DNA of 64,000 nt from Streptomyces sp. C10-9-1 (GCF_024497955.1 NZ_JANHKP010000002.1:186001-250000), one strand, 5' to 3'. Shown: positions 8,313-17,596, counted from the first letter of the stretch. Notes: a model not told the origin generated them from the letters alone. Made by a program: numbers and translations.

Positions 8313-9065
8313 TCAGGGACGGACCAGTTCGAAGGAGAGCGCCGGCCGGCCCCCGAAGCGCTCTCCGATGCCGGAGAAGAGCCCCGACAGCGGGGTGCGC
8401 ACATCCACCGGCCCCTCGCCGAACAGCGGCTTCAGATAGGCGGCGTGCGCCTCCAGCGACGCCACGGCCAGGTCCACCGTCCCCGACACGTCCACGGCGT
8501 GGGTGGGCTGCGGCGAGCCCGCCATCGCCACATGGCGCACGCCGCCCCACGCCGCTCCGGCGTCCGGGAAGATCCACTCGTTTCCGGCGTCCCCGACCGC
8601 GTCCAGCAGAGCCCGCCCGGCGACCCGGTGGTCCGGGGAGTTCCAGCGCCCGCTGTACGTGGTCTCCCGGCAGTTGAACCCCACCACCAGCTCGGGCCGG
8701 TGGCGCCGAACGGCCGCCGCGATGTCCCGGCGCAGCGCCGTCCCGTACTCCAGCACACCGTCCGGGTGATCGAGGAACTCCACCTCGCGCACCCCGACGA
8801 TCTCCGCGCTGCGGCGCTGCTCCGCCTCCCGCACCCGGGCCGCCTCCGCGGGCGGCATGCCGGCGATCCCCGCCTCGCCCCGGGTCAGCAGCAGATAGCT
8901 CACGGACTTGCCGTCCTTCGTCCAGGCCGCCACCGCGGCGGCGGCGCCGAACTCCATGTCGTCGGGGTGCGCCACCACGCACAGGACCCGCTCGAAGTCC
9001 GTCGGCATCTCCTCGAGATCGCCCTCGGCGCCCGCCGCGTGCTCCCCGGTCCTCGCCTCGCTCAT
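8313..9065 (-). CDS. PIG-L / LmbE family deacetylase
   Basis: This 250-residue zinc-dependent PIG-L hydrolase shows the metal-binding AHPDD at residues 32-36, and the later histidine in SPDHRVAG completes the site. GFNCRETTYSGRWNSPDH and AHAAYLKPL are typical of MshB/Mca-like members, which cleave N-acetylglucosamine derivatives or mycothiol S-conjugates. Substrate is unknown here. In the setting of an aminosugar cluster, deacylation of a protected amine or a mycothiol conjugate are both possible. ATG 9065 has GGAGGAG upstream. It is divergent from the ABC transporter operon. Confidence 0.85.
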   Translation of the reverse strand: MSEARTGEHAAGAEGDLEEMPTDFERVLCVVAHPDDMEFGAAAAVAAWTKDGKSVSYLLLTRGEAGIAGMPPAEAARVREAEQRRSAEIVGVREVEFLDHPDGVLEYGTALRRDIAAAVRRHRPELVVGFNCRETTYSGRWNSPDHRVAGRALLDAVGDAGNEWIFPDAGAAWGGVRHVAMAGSPQPTHAVDVSGTVDLAVASLEAHAAYLKPLFGEGPVDVRTPLSGLFSGIGERFGGRPALSFELVRP

Positions 9066-9248
9066 CGGCTCACTCCTCCGTCGGTCGGCCACACACAGGG
9101 GGCCAGACTCGCGGGCGCCTCCCGGAGCTGTCTGCCCAGAAGTGAGCGGCCCCGAAGAGGAGTTGAGGATGCTCAAAGCTGTGCAGAGCCTTGGCCGGAT
9201 CGCTTCCTACAGTCGTCGCACCGCTCGCCGCGCGATCAGGAGATGACC

Positions 9249-10838
9249 ATGCGAGAGTTCGAAGGCCGGCCGTCGAGACGGTCTCTGCTGCGGATCACCG
9301 CCGGGCTGGGCGCCGGAGTCGCCCTCGGCGGCGCGCTCACGGCCTGCGGCGGTGACGGCGAACCCGGCCCCTCGACCGACGGCGCGGGCAGCGCGACCCC
9401 CGGCCCCAAGCGCGGCGGGCGGCTGCGGGCCGCGTTCATCGGTGGCAGCAACGAGACCGACAACGTGCTGATGGCCGCGAACACGCCCATCGACTACGTG
9501 CGAGCGCGGGTGGTCTACGACGAGCTGTGCGTGGTGGGCCCGGAGGGCCGGGTGCAGATGCAGCTGGCCGAGTCCATCGAGCCCAGCGCGGACGGCAAGG
9601 AGTGGACCATCCGGGTGCGCGACGGCGTCACCTTCCACGACGGCCGTGCGCTGACCGCCGCCGACGTGCTCTTCTCGCTGCGGACCTACGCCGAGGACCA
9701 GGCGAACCAGGGCCCGTTGCTGGTCGACGCCGATCTGGCCGCCGGCCGCCAGGTGGACAAGCTCACCTGCACGATCCCCATGCGCCGGGCGCACGGATTC
9801 TTCGACCTCGTGCTCACCCAGGGCTTCTTCGTCATACCCGACGGCACCACCGACTTCACCAAGACGCCGGGCAGCGGGCCGTTCGTCCTCAAGGAGCACC
9901 GCGTCGGCCAGGGTGCCGTGCTGGAGCGGAACCCGAACTACTGGAGCGACAAGGGGCCCTACCTCGACGAACTGGAGCTGGTCTCCATCGCCGACGGCGA
10001 GGCGCGGCTGAACGCGCTCAAGGCCGGTCAGGTCGAGTACGCGGCGAGCATCTCGCTGGTGGCCGGGCAGACCGAACGCGGCAACAGCGCCGTGCAGCTG
10101 CTCACCCCGCCCAAGTGGGAGTGGCCGAACTTCGGGGCCATGCTCAAGCGCAACCAGGACCCGTTCACCGACGCCCGGGTCGTGCAGGCGCTGAAGCACG
10201 CCGTGGACCGCGAGCAGATGGTCGAGCGTGTCACCCTCGGCTTCGGCGAGGTCGGCAACGACCTGTTCGGCAAGCACCTGCCGCACTACGCGGAGGACCT
10301 GCCGCAGCGCGAGTACGACCCCGACCGCGCCAAGGCCCTGCTGCGGAAGGCGGGCGTGGACAAGCTCAGCCTCAGCCTGCGCACCAGTGACTACGAGTAC
10401 GGCCTGACCGAGGGTGCCGTCGTGCTCGCCGAGCAGGTCAAGCGGACGGGGATCGACATCGCCGTGGACAAGGTGCCCGCCGCCGACTTCTTCGCCGATC
10501 CCAAGGTGTTCATCGGCGCGCACTTCCAGTCCGCCAACCGCAAGCCTCGTCCACTGCCGCTGGACGTGCTCTTCTTCTACGGTTCGGACGCGCTGCTGCC
10601 CTTCACCGGAGTCGGCGGTGACCCCGTCGACGGTCTGGTGGACGCCGTCCGCTCGGCGCTCACCGAGGAGCAGCGGGCCGCCGCGGTCGGCGACATGCAG
10701 CACTACCTGTACGACAAGGGCGGCGACCTCGTGTGGGCCAAGGCCCCCGTCCTGGCGGCGGCGACTCCGCAGGTGCGCGGTGTCCAGTCCCTCGGCTACC
10801 CGACGTTCCCGAGCTTCCGGGACGCGTATCTGGCATGA
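9249..10838 (+). CDS. ABC transporter substrate-binding lipoprotein (peptide/nickel type)
   Basis: This 529-residue SBP_bac_5 (DppA/OppA) family protein captures an extracellular ligand and delivers it to the permeases that follow. The N-terminus has a twin-arginine motif SRRSLLR, a hydrophobic stretch and lipobox LTAC (Cys33), so it is probably a Tat-exported lipoprotein. The body shows RVRDGVTFHDGRALTAADV and GSGPFVLKEH, typical of the family. ATG 9249 is favoured over ATG 9243 because AGGAG at 9238-9242 then has a 6-base spacing. Its stop overlaps the permease start (ATGA). Confidence 0.93.
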   Translation: MREFEGRPSRRSLLRITAGLGAGVALGGALTACGGDGEPGPSTDGAGSATPGPKRGGRLRAAFIGGSNETDNVLMAANTPIDYVRARVVYDELCVVGPEGRVQMQLAESIEPSADGKEWTIRVRDGVTFHDGRALTAADVLFSLRTYAEDQANQGPLLVDADLAAGRQVDKLTCTIPMRRAHGFFDLVLTQGFFVIPDGTTDFTKTPGSGPFVLKEHRVGQGAVLERNPNYWSDKGPYLDELELVSIADGEARLNALKAGQVEYAASISLVAGQTERGNSAVQLLTPPKWEWPNFGAMLKRNQDPFTDARVVQALKHAVDREQMVERVTLGFGEVGNDLFGKHLPHYAEDLPQREYDPDRAKALLRKAGVDKLSLSLRTSDYEYGLTEGAVVLAEQVKRTGIDIAVDKVPAADFFADPKVFIGAHFQSANRKPRPLPLDVLFFYGSDALLPFTGVGGDPVDGLVDAVRSALTEEQRAAAVGDMQHYLYDKGGDLVWAKAPVLAAATPQVRGVQSLGYPTFPSFRDAYLA

Positions 10839-11836
10839 GCGAGCCGACTGTCCGGCCCTCCGCCGTCCGGGACGCGCCCGCCCGGTCGCTGGCCGCCCTG
10901 GTCGCCCGTCGCCTGCTGATGGGCCTGCTGGTGCTCGGCGCCGTCTCGCTGATCGTGTTCACGGCGACCGAGCTCGCCCCGGGAGACGCGGCCTCCGCCG
11001 CGGTGGGGCCGGACGCCGGTCCCGCGGCGGTGGAGGAGAAGCGCCGTGAGCTCGGCCTGGACCGGCCCGCCCCCGTGCGGTACGCGGAGTGGCTGTGGGC
11101 GGCGGTGCGCGGGGACTTCGGCACCTCGTACGTCTCCGGGGTGCCGGTCTCCGAGATCGTCACCGCGCGGGCGGGGAACTCGATGACGCTGGCCCTGGTG
11201 ACGCTCGTGCTCCTGGTGCCGCTCGCGGTCGGGCTGGGCGTCTGGGGCGGACTGCGGGAGGGCAGCCTCACCGACCGGGCGCTGTCGGCGGGCATCCTGA
11301 CGATGGTGTCGATCCCGGAGTTCGTGGTGGGCAGTGTGCTCATCCTGGTCTTCGCGCTGCACCTGGACGTCCTGCCCGCGGTCTCCTTCCTCGGGCCGGG
11401 GGCGTCGGTGCTGGACCATCCGGAGATCCTGGTGCTCCCCGTGGTGACCCTGCTGGCCGGGACCATCGCGCACAACGCCCGCCTGGTGCGGGCCCGTGTG
11501 GTGGAGGTGGCCGCGGACGACGCCGTGGCCACCGCCCGGCTCAACGGCGTGCCCGAGCACCGGGTGGTGCTGCGCTACGTGCTGCCCGCCGCCCTGCCCC
11601 CGGTGATCCCGCTGCTGGCGCGCTACGTCGCGCTGCTGGTCGGTGGCGCCCTGGTGGTGGAGACGCTCTTCGGCTTCCCGGGCCTCGCCTCCGTCCTGGT
11701 GCAGGGCTCGGCCGGGCGGGACGTGCCCACGGTGCAGGCCGTCGCGCTGATCGTGGCCGCCGTGACGGTGCTGGTCAATCTGCTGGGTGACCTTCTCGGC
11801 ATCGCGCTCGACCCCCTGCGGAGGGTGCCGGTATGA
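10835..11836 (+). CDS. ABC transporter permease, DppB type
   Basis: This 333-residue inner-membrane permease of the peptide/nickel class shows an N-terminal membrane helix (about residues 27-47, VARRLLMGLLVLGAVSL region), the extracytoplasmic segment, then four to five further helices. The EAA-like loop around ARLNGVPEHRVVLRYVLPAALPP contacts the ATPase. It is coupled to the lipoprotein gene and to the following fusion gene by ATGA overlaps at both ends, so one complex is expected. Confidence 0.93.
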   Translation: MSEPTVRPSAVRDAPARSLAALVARRLLMGLLVLGAVSLIVFTATELAPGDAASAAVGPDAGPAAVEEKRRELGLDRPAPVRYAEWLWAAVRGDFGTSYVSGVPVSEIVTARAGNSMTLALVTLVLLVPLAVGLGVWGGLREGSLTDRALSAGILTMVSIPEFVVGSVLILVFALHLDVLPAVSFLGPGASVLDHPEILVLPVVTLLAGTIAHNARLVRARVVEVAADDAVATARLNGVPEHRVVLRYVLPAALPPVIPLLARYVALLVGGALVVETLFGFPGLASVLVQGSAGRDVPTVQAVALIVAAVTVLVNLLGDLLGIALDPLRRVPV

Positions 11837-14304
11837 CGCTGACGACGACGGGCACCGGCCGGACCGCGCATGCGGCGCCGCGGGCGCGCCGTCGCCCCGT
11901 GGCCGCGATCGTCTTCGCCGCCCTGGTGGCGCTGGCGGTCGTGGGCCCCTGGATCGCCCCGGGGGACCCGCGTACGGGTGCGGGCATGCCGTATGCGCCG
12001 GTCAGCTGGGAGCACCCGCTGGGCACCGACTACCTCGGAGCCGATGTGCTCGCCCGGGTGCTGGCCGGCGGCCGTGCCCTGGTCCTGGTCTCCCTCTCCG
12101 TGCTCGTCGCCGCCTACGCGCTGGGGCTGGCCGCCGGAATGTTCGCGGCCTTCCGCGGCGGGCGGGCCGGCACGGTGGTGATGCGCCTCGCCGACGTGAT
12201 GATGGGGCTGCCGCCACTGGTGCTGATCGCGGTGGTGGTCACCGGGACCGGCCCCGGTCTGGTGGGTGTGGCCGTCGCGGTGGTGGCGGTGATGCTGCCG
12301 GACGTCACCCGCATCGTGCGCGCCGCGACGCAGCAGGTGCTGGCGCACGACTACGTGGAGGTCGCCGTCGCCCGGGGGGAGCGCACCCGCTCGGTGCTGG
12401 TGCGCGAGGTGCTGCCCAACCTGACGGTGACGCTGGCCGCCGACGCCGGTGTCCGCTTCGTCGGTGCCGCGTACGCGGTGGCGACCGCCGGGTTCCTGGG
12501 GCTGGGGGTGCAGCCGCCGGACCCCGACTGGGGCCTGATGATCCTGGAGAACCGCGGCGGCCTGGCACTTCAGCCCCTCGCCGTGCTGGCGCCCAGCCTC
12601 ATGCTGCTGGTCCTGCTCCTCGCCGCCGGCCGGGTGGCCGACGGGGTGCGACCGGGCGCTGCGGCGGGGCCGCGCCGCCGCTCCCGCCCGCCGCGCGCCG
12701 GGCGCCTGCCGGTGGCCGCGGCGCCCGGGCCGGACGGGGGCCGCGGGCCCGCCGCGGCGGTGACCGGGCTGTCCCTCACCGCCGTCGCCACCGGCCAGGA
12801 CGTGGTGCGCGGTGTCGACCTGACCATCCCCCGGGGCGCCGTGGTGGCGCTCGTCGGGCCGTCCGGCAGCGGCAAGACCAGCACGGCGCTCGCGCTGCTG
12901 GGCCATGTGGGCCCCGGGATGGCGCGGACGGCCGGAGCCGGCACGCTGCTCGGCACCGATCCCGCCGTGCTGACGCCGCGCGGGCTGCGCGCACTGCGCG
13001 CGCGCTCCGCCGCCTACGTGGCGCAGGACGCCCGCACCTCGCTGCCCGCCAACCTGCGTCTGCGCGCGCTGCTGGACGAGCAGCTGCGCGCGGCCGGAGT
13101 GCCCCGGAGGGAGCGGGCCGAGCGGGCCCGCCTCGCACTCTCCCGGGTCGGGCTGCCCACCGACCCGGCGTTCCTGGCCCGTCGCCCGCACCGGCTGTCC
13201 GGAGGGCAGCGGCAGCGGCTGTCGGTGGCCGCGGCGCTCGCCCGCGAGCCGGAGCTGCTGGTGCTCGACGAGCCCACCAGCGCGCTGGACGCGGAGAACA
13301 CCCGGCGGCTGCTTGCGGAGGTCACCGGCCTGTGCCGGGGCACGGGCACCGCGGTGCTGCTGATCTCCCACGACCTGGAATCGGTGGCCGCCGTGGCCGA
13401 CACCGTGGTGACGATGGGCGAGGGCCGGGTCGTGCGTTCGGGTCCGCCCGCCGAGGTACTCGCCGTCACCGCCGACGAGCCGGCGGCGGCCGAGGGCGCC
13501 CCGGACCCGGCCGGGCGGCCCGACGCCGCCACCGCCGCCGGCCCGGCGCCGCGGGAGTCCACCGCCGCCGGCCCGGCGCCGCGGGAGTCCTCCGCTGCCG
13601 GTCCGGTGCTGCGGGTGTCCGGGATGGGTGTCTCGCTTCCGGGGACCGGACGGGTGCTCGACGACGTCTCGCTGGAGCTGGCCTCGGGGGGACGGCTGTG
13701 TGTGATGGGGCCGTCCGGCAGCGGCAAGACCACCCTGCTGCGGGCGGTCGCCGGGCTGGCCGCCCCCGACTCGGGGACGGTGCGGCTCACCGGCGACCGG
13801 CTGGCCGCGCGCGTCGCCGGGCGGACTCCGGCCCAGTTGCGCCGCATGCAGCTGGTGCCCCAGAACCCCTACGACTCGCTGAATCCCCGCCAGAGCGTGG
13901 GCCGCATCGTGGGCCGGCCGCTGCACCAGTTCGGCCTGGTGAAGCGGGAGCAGGCCGAGGCCGAGGTGCGGGATCTGCTGGTCCGGGTGGGACTCTCCCC
14001 GGACCAGGCGGCATCCCGTCCGTCCGAGCTCTCGGGCGGCGAGCGGCAGCGGGTCGCCATCGCACGGGCTCTCGCGGCCCGGCCGGACGTGCTGCTGTGC
14101 GACGAGATCACCAGCGCCCTGGACCGGTCGACGTCCCTGACCGTGCTCGCGCTGCTGGACGAACTGAGCCGCGGGCTGGGTCTGGCGCTGCTGGTGGTGA
14201 CCCACGACCCGGCGGTTCCGGACCGGCTCGGGGGACGGGTGGTGGAGGTGACCGGCGGGCGACTGCGTCCCCGGGTGGCCGACAGCAGCTCCGCGAACGC
14301 CTGA
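11833..14304 (+). CDS. Triple fusion: DppC-type permease + DppD-type ATPase + DppF-type ATPase
   Basis: This single 823-residue chain contains three parts usually encoded separately. Residues about 1-275 are a DppC permease (TM helices, LGTDYLGADVLARV and the coupling loop VAVARGERTRSVLVREVLPN). About 315-545 is an ABC ATPase (Walker A GPSGSGKTS near 343, signature LSGGQRQRL, Walker B LVLDEPTSALD). About 595-815 is a second ABC ATPase (Walker A GPSGSGKTT near 627, LSGGERQRV, LLCDEITSALD). An Ala/Pro linker with a 30-bp tandem repeat joins the ATPases. Both ATPases keep intact catalytic motifs. The frame is continuous, so the fusion is real unless there is an assembly error. Confidence 0.93.
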   Translation: MTLTTTGTGRTAHAAPRARRRPVAAIVFAALVALAVVGPWIAPGDPRTGAGMPYAPVSWEHPLGTDYLGADVLARVLAGGRALVLVSLSVLVAAYALGLAAGMFAAFRGGRAGTVVMRLADVMMGLPPLVLIAVVVTGTGPGLVGVAVAVVAVMLPDVTRIVRAATQQVLAHDYVEVAVARGERTRSVLVREVLPNLTVTLAADAGVRFVGAAYAVATAGFLGLGVQPPDPDWGLMILENRGGLALQPLAVLAPSLMLLVLLLAAGRVADGVRPGAAAGPRRRSRPPRAGRLPVAAAPGPDGGRGPAAAVTGLSLTAVATGQDVVRGVDLTIPRGAVVALVGPSGSGKTSTALALLGHVGPGMARTAGAGTLLGTDPAVLTPRGLRALRARSAAYVAQDARTSLPANLRLRALLDEQLRAAGVPRRERAERARLALSRVGLPTDPAFLARRPHRLSGGQRQRLSVAAALAREPELLVLDEPTSALDAENTRRLLAEVTGLCRGTGTAVLLISHDLESVAAVADTVVTMGEGRVVRSGPPAEVLAVTADEPAAAEGAPDPAGRPDAATAAGPAPRESTAAGPAPRESSAAGPVLRVSGMGVSLPGTGRVLDDVSLELASGGRLCVMGPSGSGKTTLLRAVAGLAAPDSGTVRLTGDRLAARVAGRTPAQLRRMQLVPQNPYDSLNPRQSVGRIVGRPLHQFGLVKREQAEAEVRDLLVRVGLSPDQAASRPSELSGGERQRVAIARALAARPDVLLCDEITSALDRSTSLTVLALLDELSRGLGLALLVVTHDPAVPDRLGGRVVEVTGGRLRPRVADSSSANA
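13531..13590 (+). repeat. Perfect 30-bp tandem duplication in the linker of the fused transporter
   Basis: Bases 13531-13560 and 13561-13590 are identical, encoding TAAGPAPRES twice; a third, degenerate copy starts at 13591. The unit is in frame and lies between the two ATPase domains. Confidence 0.9.
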
Positions 14305-14319
14305 ACGGGCCGAACCGAC

Positions 14320-14348
14320 GAGCCGGAGGGGCCGTCCCCCTCCGGCTC
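14320..14348. terminator. 12-bp stem terminator between transporter and regulator
   Basis: Arms 14320-14331 and 14337-14348 pair perfectly around a CCGTC loop. It lies between the convergent ABC transporter gene and the Crp-type regulator gene, so it probably acts on both. Confidence 0.8.
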
Positions 14349-14367
14349 CACCGGGGAACCGCCCGGC

Positions 14368-15135
14368 TCAGGGCCCGTCGAGCGCCATGCGCTCCTCGAC
14401 GAAGGAGGCAAGCCGGCTTACGGACCGGATGGTGATGTACCCGCGATTGCACGTGATGAGACCGGCCGCCCGCAGACGTTTGAGAAAAAAGCCGACGCGT
14501 GACCGTGTGGTGCCGATCATCTCGGCCAGTTCCTCCTGGGTGAGGCGGGCGGATATGACCACGCCCTGATGGTGCTCCTCCCCGAGGCGGCGGCTGAGCT
14601 GGAGAAGACGGGAAACAAGTCTCAGCTCACTTTCCATGGTCACCAGATCCGCGATGATGCGTTGCTGTTCCGAAAGTTTCCCAGCAAGGTGTAAGGTGAA
14701 TGCTTCAAAAAGGTTCTCGGCCTGAAGCGTGGCGAAGAACAGGTCTTGGGAAATGCGTGTGAGCGTGGTATTGGACATTGCCACCGCGGTCTCGTCGCGG
14801 CAGGACCGAGCCAGGCACATCTCTCCGAAGAGGTCTCCCGGCATGGAGAGATCCAATAAGCAACGCTTCCCCGATGCGGTCATCGCAACCGTCTTGACCT
14901 GCCCGGTCTTCACGAGGTAGAGGTTCCGGTCAGGCTGGGTGCAGTTGTAGACATGCTGCCCCCGGGCGATCGAGACCGTGGGCAGGCTGCCATCCGACGC
15001 GGCGATTCGGTGCGCCACCCGGGTGGGAAAATCGCGCTCTTCCCCCGGAGCGCTCGCCGGAATTCCGGGTGCGGCGGGAGAATCATCTGTGCAGGGAATC
15101 GCGCCGGATCCGGCTCGGCGCACACTGGTGATCAT
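14368..15135 (-). CDS. Crp/Fnr family transcriptional regulator with a TTA codon
   Basis: This 255-residue regulator has an N-terminal cyclic-nucleotide-binding-like domain (about 45-160; ARGQHVYNCTQPDRNLYLV, MPGDLFGEMCLA) and a C-terminal winged helix (LTQEELAEMIGTTRSRVGFFLKR region, about 195-235). No Fnr-type cysteine cluster is evident. The gene is noticeably less GC-rich than its neighbours and uses rare codons. Codon 93 (Leu) is TTA, read from 14859-14857, which in Streptomyces would make translation depend on the bldA tRNA. It is the only regulator in the cluster part of the window and is divergent from the sugar genes, with a Crp-like dyad in the shared promoter region. Confidence 0.92.
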   Translation of the reverse strand: MITSVRRAGSGAIPCTDDSPAAPGIPASAPGEERDFPTRVAHRIAASDGSLPTVSIARGQHVYNCTQPDRNLYLVKTGQVKTVAMTASGKRCLLDLSMPGDLFGEMCLARSCRDETAVAMSNTTLTRISQDLFFATLQAENLFEAFTLHLAGKLSEQQRIIADLVTMESELRLVSRLLQLSRRLGEEHHQGVVISARLTQEELAEMIGTTRSRVGFFLKRLRAAGLITCNRGYITIRSVSRLASFVEERMALDGP

Positions 15136-15205
15136 GCGACATGCCCCCCCTGTCTCGGTTCGCTACTCGAGACGCGAATGCATGCTTTCGGACACTGTGG
15201 CAACT

Positions 15206-15221
15206 TGTCAATACTGTGACA
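15206..15221. promoter_or_regulatory. Crp/Fnr-like operator dyad TGTCA-N6-TGACA
   Basis: This perfect inverted repeat of two 5-base half-sites separated by 6 bases lies in the divergent region between the Crp-type regulator and the 4-ketoreductase, 71 bases from the regulator start. The spacing equals that of Crp boxes (TGTGA-N6-TCACA). It probably serves autoregulation and control of the sugar genes. Confidence 0.55.
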
Positions 15222-15341
15222 CTTCCGTGAACAATAAAGAGGACGTGACTGCCTGACCTGGTCCGGGTGGAGCAGAGGTACGGAGCCGGAAATGCTCAGA
15301 AGTCGTCAGTCTGGCGGCCCGCGGGTCTCTACGCTTCCCGC

Positions 15342-16343
15342 ATGCTCTCCGCCAGCCCCGAGCGGGCCCGCCCGCTGATCGCCCTGCTGGGCGCCTCCGG
15401 CTTCGTCGGCTCCTGGGTCCTCCGGGAACTGTCGGCGCGTCCCGTACGGCTGCGGGCCGTGGCACGCCGCCCCGTCCGCATCCCGAGCGGTCCCGCCCAC
15501 GTCGAGAGCCGGTCGCTGGACCTCACCGCGCCCGGGGCCGTCGCCGAGGCGGTCGCGGGCGCCGATGTGGTGATCAGCCTGGTCATCCACTCCGGCGGCT
15601 GGCGCGCCGCCGAGCACGATCCCGCCGCCCGCGCCGTCAACGAGGGCGTCATGGCCTCGGTCCTGGCGGCGCTGCGGGCCCGCCCCCGGGGCAGCGCGGC
15701 ACCGGTGGTGATCTACGCCGGTGCCGCCTCGCAGCTCGGCGTTCCGCCCTGCGCACCGATCGACGGCGGCGAGCCCGACCACCCGGAAACCGCCTACGAC
15801 CGGCAGAAGCTGGCCGCCGAACGGCTGCTGCTGGACGCCACCCGCGAAGGCGCCGTGCGCGGCACGGCCCTGCGTCTGCCCACGGTGTTCGGGGAGAGCG
15901 CCGCCCCCGGCGCCGACGACCGGGGCGTCGTCTCCTTCATGGCGCGGCGGGCCCTGGCGGGAGCGCGGCTCACCATGTGGCACGACGGCAGCGTGACCAG
16001 GGACCTCGTCCACGTCGAGGACGTCGCCCGGGCCTTCGCGGCCGCGATCGAGCACCCCGACGCACTCTCCGGAGCGCACTGGCCGCTCGGCGCCGGTCGA
16101 GGCGACCGCCTGGGCGACGTCTTCCGCACCCTCGCCCGGCTGGCCGCCGAGCACCGCGGCGGACCCCCGGTGCCGGTCGTCTCGGTGGAGCCCCCGGCCG
16201 GCGCCCCGGCCACCGACTTCCACGGCGTCACGATCGACTCCACCCGCTTCCGGACGGCCACCGGCTGGTCGCCGCGGATACCCCTGCCCGACGCCCTGGC
16301 GCGCACCGTCGCCGGGCACGCCACCGCAGAGAAAGGGCCGTGA
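15342..16343 (+). CDS. NDP-hexose 4-ketoreductase (EryBIV/EvaE-like SDR)
   Basis: This 333-residue extended SDR should reduce the C-4 ketone of a dTDP-deoxysugar late in the pathway. The Rossmann motif is GASGFVG at 17-23, and the catalytic YxxxK is in AYDRQKL. The phrase [21 protein letters not shown] closely follows the N-terminal pattern of deoxysugar 4-ketoreductases such as EryBIV. Neither ATG 15342 nor the upstream GTG 15267 has a good ribosome site. I chose 15342 because it leaves a normal short lead into the Rossmann fold. It is followed after 4 bases by the aminotransferase. Confidence 0.85.
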   Translation: MLSASPERARPLIALLGASGFVGSWVLRELSARPVRLRAVARRPVRIPSGPAHVESRSLDLTAPGAVAEAVAGADVVISLVIHSGGWRAAEHDPAARAVNEGVMASVLAALRARPRGSAAPVVIYAGAASQLGVPPCAPIDGGEPDHPETAYDRQKLAAERLLLDATREGAVRGTALRLPTVFGESAAPGADDRGVVSFMARRALAGARLTMWHDGSVTRDLVHVEDVARAFAAAIEHPDALSGAHWPLGAGRGDRLGDVFRTLARLAAEHRGGPPVPVVSVEPPAGAPATDFHGVTIDSTRFRTATGWSPRIPLPDALARTVAGHATAEKGP

Positions 16344-16347
16344 CGCC

Positions 16348-17463
16348 GTGACGGACGAGACCATCCGGGTATGGGACTACCTCGCCGAGTACGAGCGGGA
16401 ACGCGAGGACCTCATGGGGGCCGTCGACACCGTCTTCCGCTCCGGCCGACTGGTCTTCGGGGACAGCATGCGCGCCTTCGAGGAGGAGTTCGCCGCCTAT
16501 CACGACGTGCCCCACTGCGTCAGCGTCGACAACGGCACCAACGCCCTCAAGCTCGCCCTCCAGGCCCTGGGAGTCAAGCCGGGCGACGAGGTCATCACCG
16601 TCTCCAACACCGCCGCGCCCACCGTGGTGGCCATCGACGCGGTCGGCGCCGTCCCGGTCTTCGTGGACGTCGACCCGGACACCTACCTCATGGACACCGC
16701 CGCGGTGGAGGCGGCCGTCACCCCGCGCACCAGCTGCCTGCTGCCCGTCCACCTCTACGGCCAGTGCGTCGACCTGGCCCCGCTGGAGGCGCTGGCCGAC
16801 GCCTACGGACTGCGGCTGCTGGAGGACTGCGCCCAGGCCCACGGCGCCCGCCGCCACGGCCGGATCGCCGGGTCCGCGGGCCATGCCGCCGCGTTCTCCT
16901 TCTACCCCACCAAGGTGCTGGGCGCCTACGGTGACGGCGGGGCCGTCCTCACCTCGGACCCGGAGGTGGCCGAACGGCTGCGCAGACTGCGCTACTACGG
17001 CATGGCCGAGCGCTACTACGTGGTGGAGACGCCCGGCCACAACTCCCGGCTGGACGAGGTCCAGGCCGAGATCCTGCGCCACAAGCTGCGCCGCCTCGAC
17101 GGCTACATCGCCGCCCGGCGCGCCATCGCCGACCGCTACGCCGAGGGCCTGGCCGGCACCGGGCTCACGACGCCCCGCCTCGCGCCCGGGAACGACCACG
17201 TGTACTACCTCTACGTGGTCCGGCACCCCTGCCGCGACGACATCCTGCGTGCGCTGGCCGCTCGCGGCATCGAACTCAACGTGAGCTACCGCTGGCCGGT
17301 CCACACCATGAGCGGCTTCCGGCACCTGGGCCGCAAGCCGGGAACGCTCCCGGTCACCGAGGCGATGGCCGAGGAGATCTTCTCGCTGCCGATGTACCCC
17401 TCCCTCGGCGCCGCCGCCCAGGGGCGGGTGATCACCGCGCTGCGTGAGCTGCTGGCCGAGTAG
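16348..17463 (+). CDS. DegT/DnrJ/EryC1-type sugar 3-aminotransferase
   Basis: This 371-residue PLP enzyme has its Schiff-base lysine at Lys189 in [16 protein letters not shown] and a cofactor-binding Asp at about 160 ([11 protein letters not shown]). The N-terminus [15 protein letters not shown] and [18 protein letters not shown] resembles the DnrJ/EvaB branch, which aminates C-3 of a 3-keto-2,6-dideoxyhexose produced by a 2,3-dehydratase, as opposed to C-4 aminotransferases. GTG 16348 lies 4 bases after the ketoreductase stop. With the 2,3-dehydratase in this cluster it should make a 2,3,6-trideoxy-3-aminohexose. Confidence 0.92.
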   Translation: MTDETIRVWDYLAEYEREREDLMGAVDTVFRSGRLVFGDSMRAFEEEFAAYHDVPHCVSVDNGTNALKLALQALGVKPGDEVITVSNTAAPTVVAIDAVGAVPVFVDVDPDTYLMDTAAVEAAVTPRTSCLLPVHLYGQCVDLAPLEALADAYGLRLLEDCAQAHGARRHGRIAGSAGHAAAFSFYPTKVLGAYGDGGAVLTSDPEVAERLRRLRYYGMAERYYVVETPGHNSRLDEVQAEILRHKLRRLDGYIAARRAIADRYAEGLAGTGLTTPRLAPGNDHVYYLYVVRHPCRDDILRALAARGIELNVSYRWPVHTMSGFRHLGRKPGTLPVTEAMAEEIFSLPMYPSLGAAAQGRVITALRELLAE

Positions 17464-17596
17464 CGGGGGCCACCGCGCTGCGCGGGCTGCCGGGCCGAGC
17501 GGGCGGCCGGCCGAGTACCGGTGGCCCGCGGCCGCCCCTCTCCGGGGCCCGCCGTCCTTCCCCGTCCGTTCCGAGTTCTCCCGTCATGGAGGTGCC

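Noticed and set aside
9163..9176. TTGAG-N4-CTCAA dyad upstream of the binding-protein gene
   Set aside because: Five-base arms are short, and it is not shared with the rfbA/rfbB dyad (opposite orientation). It was not strong enough to list as an operator.
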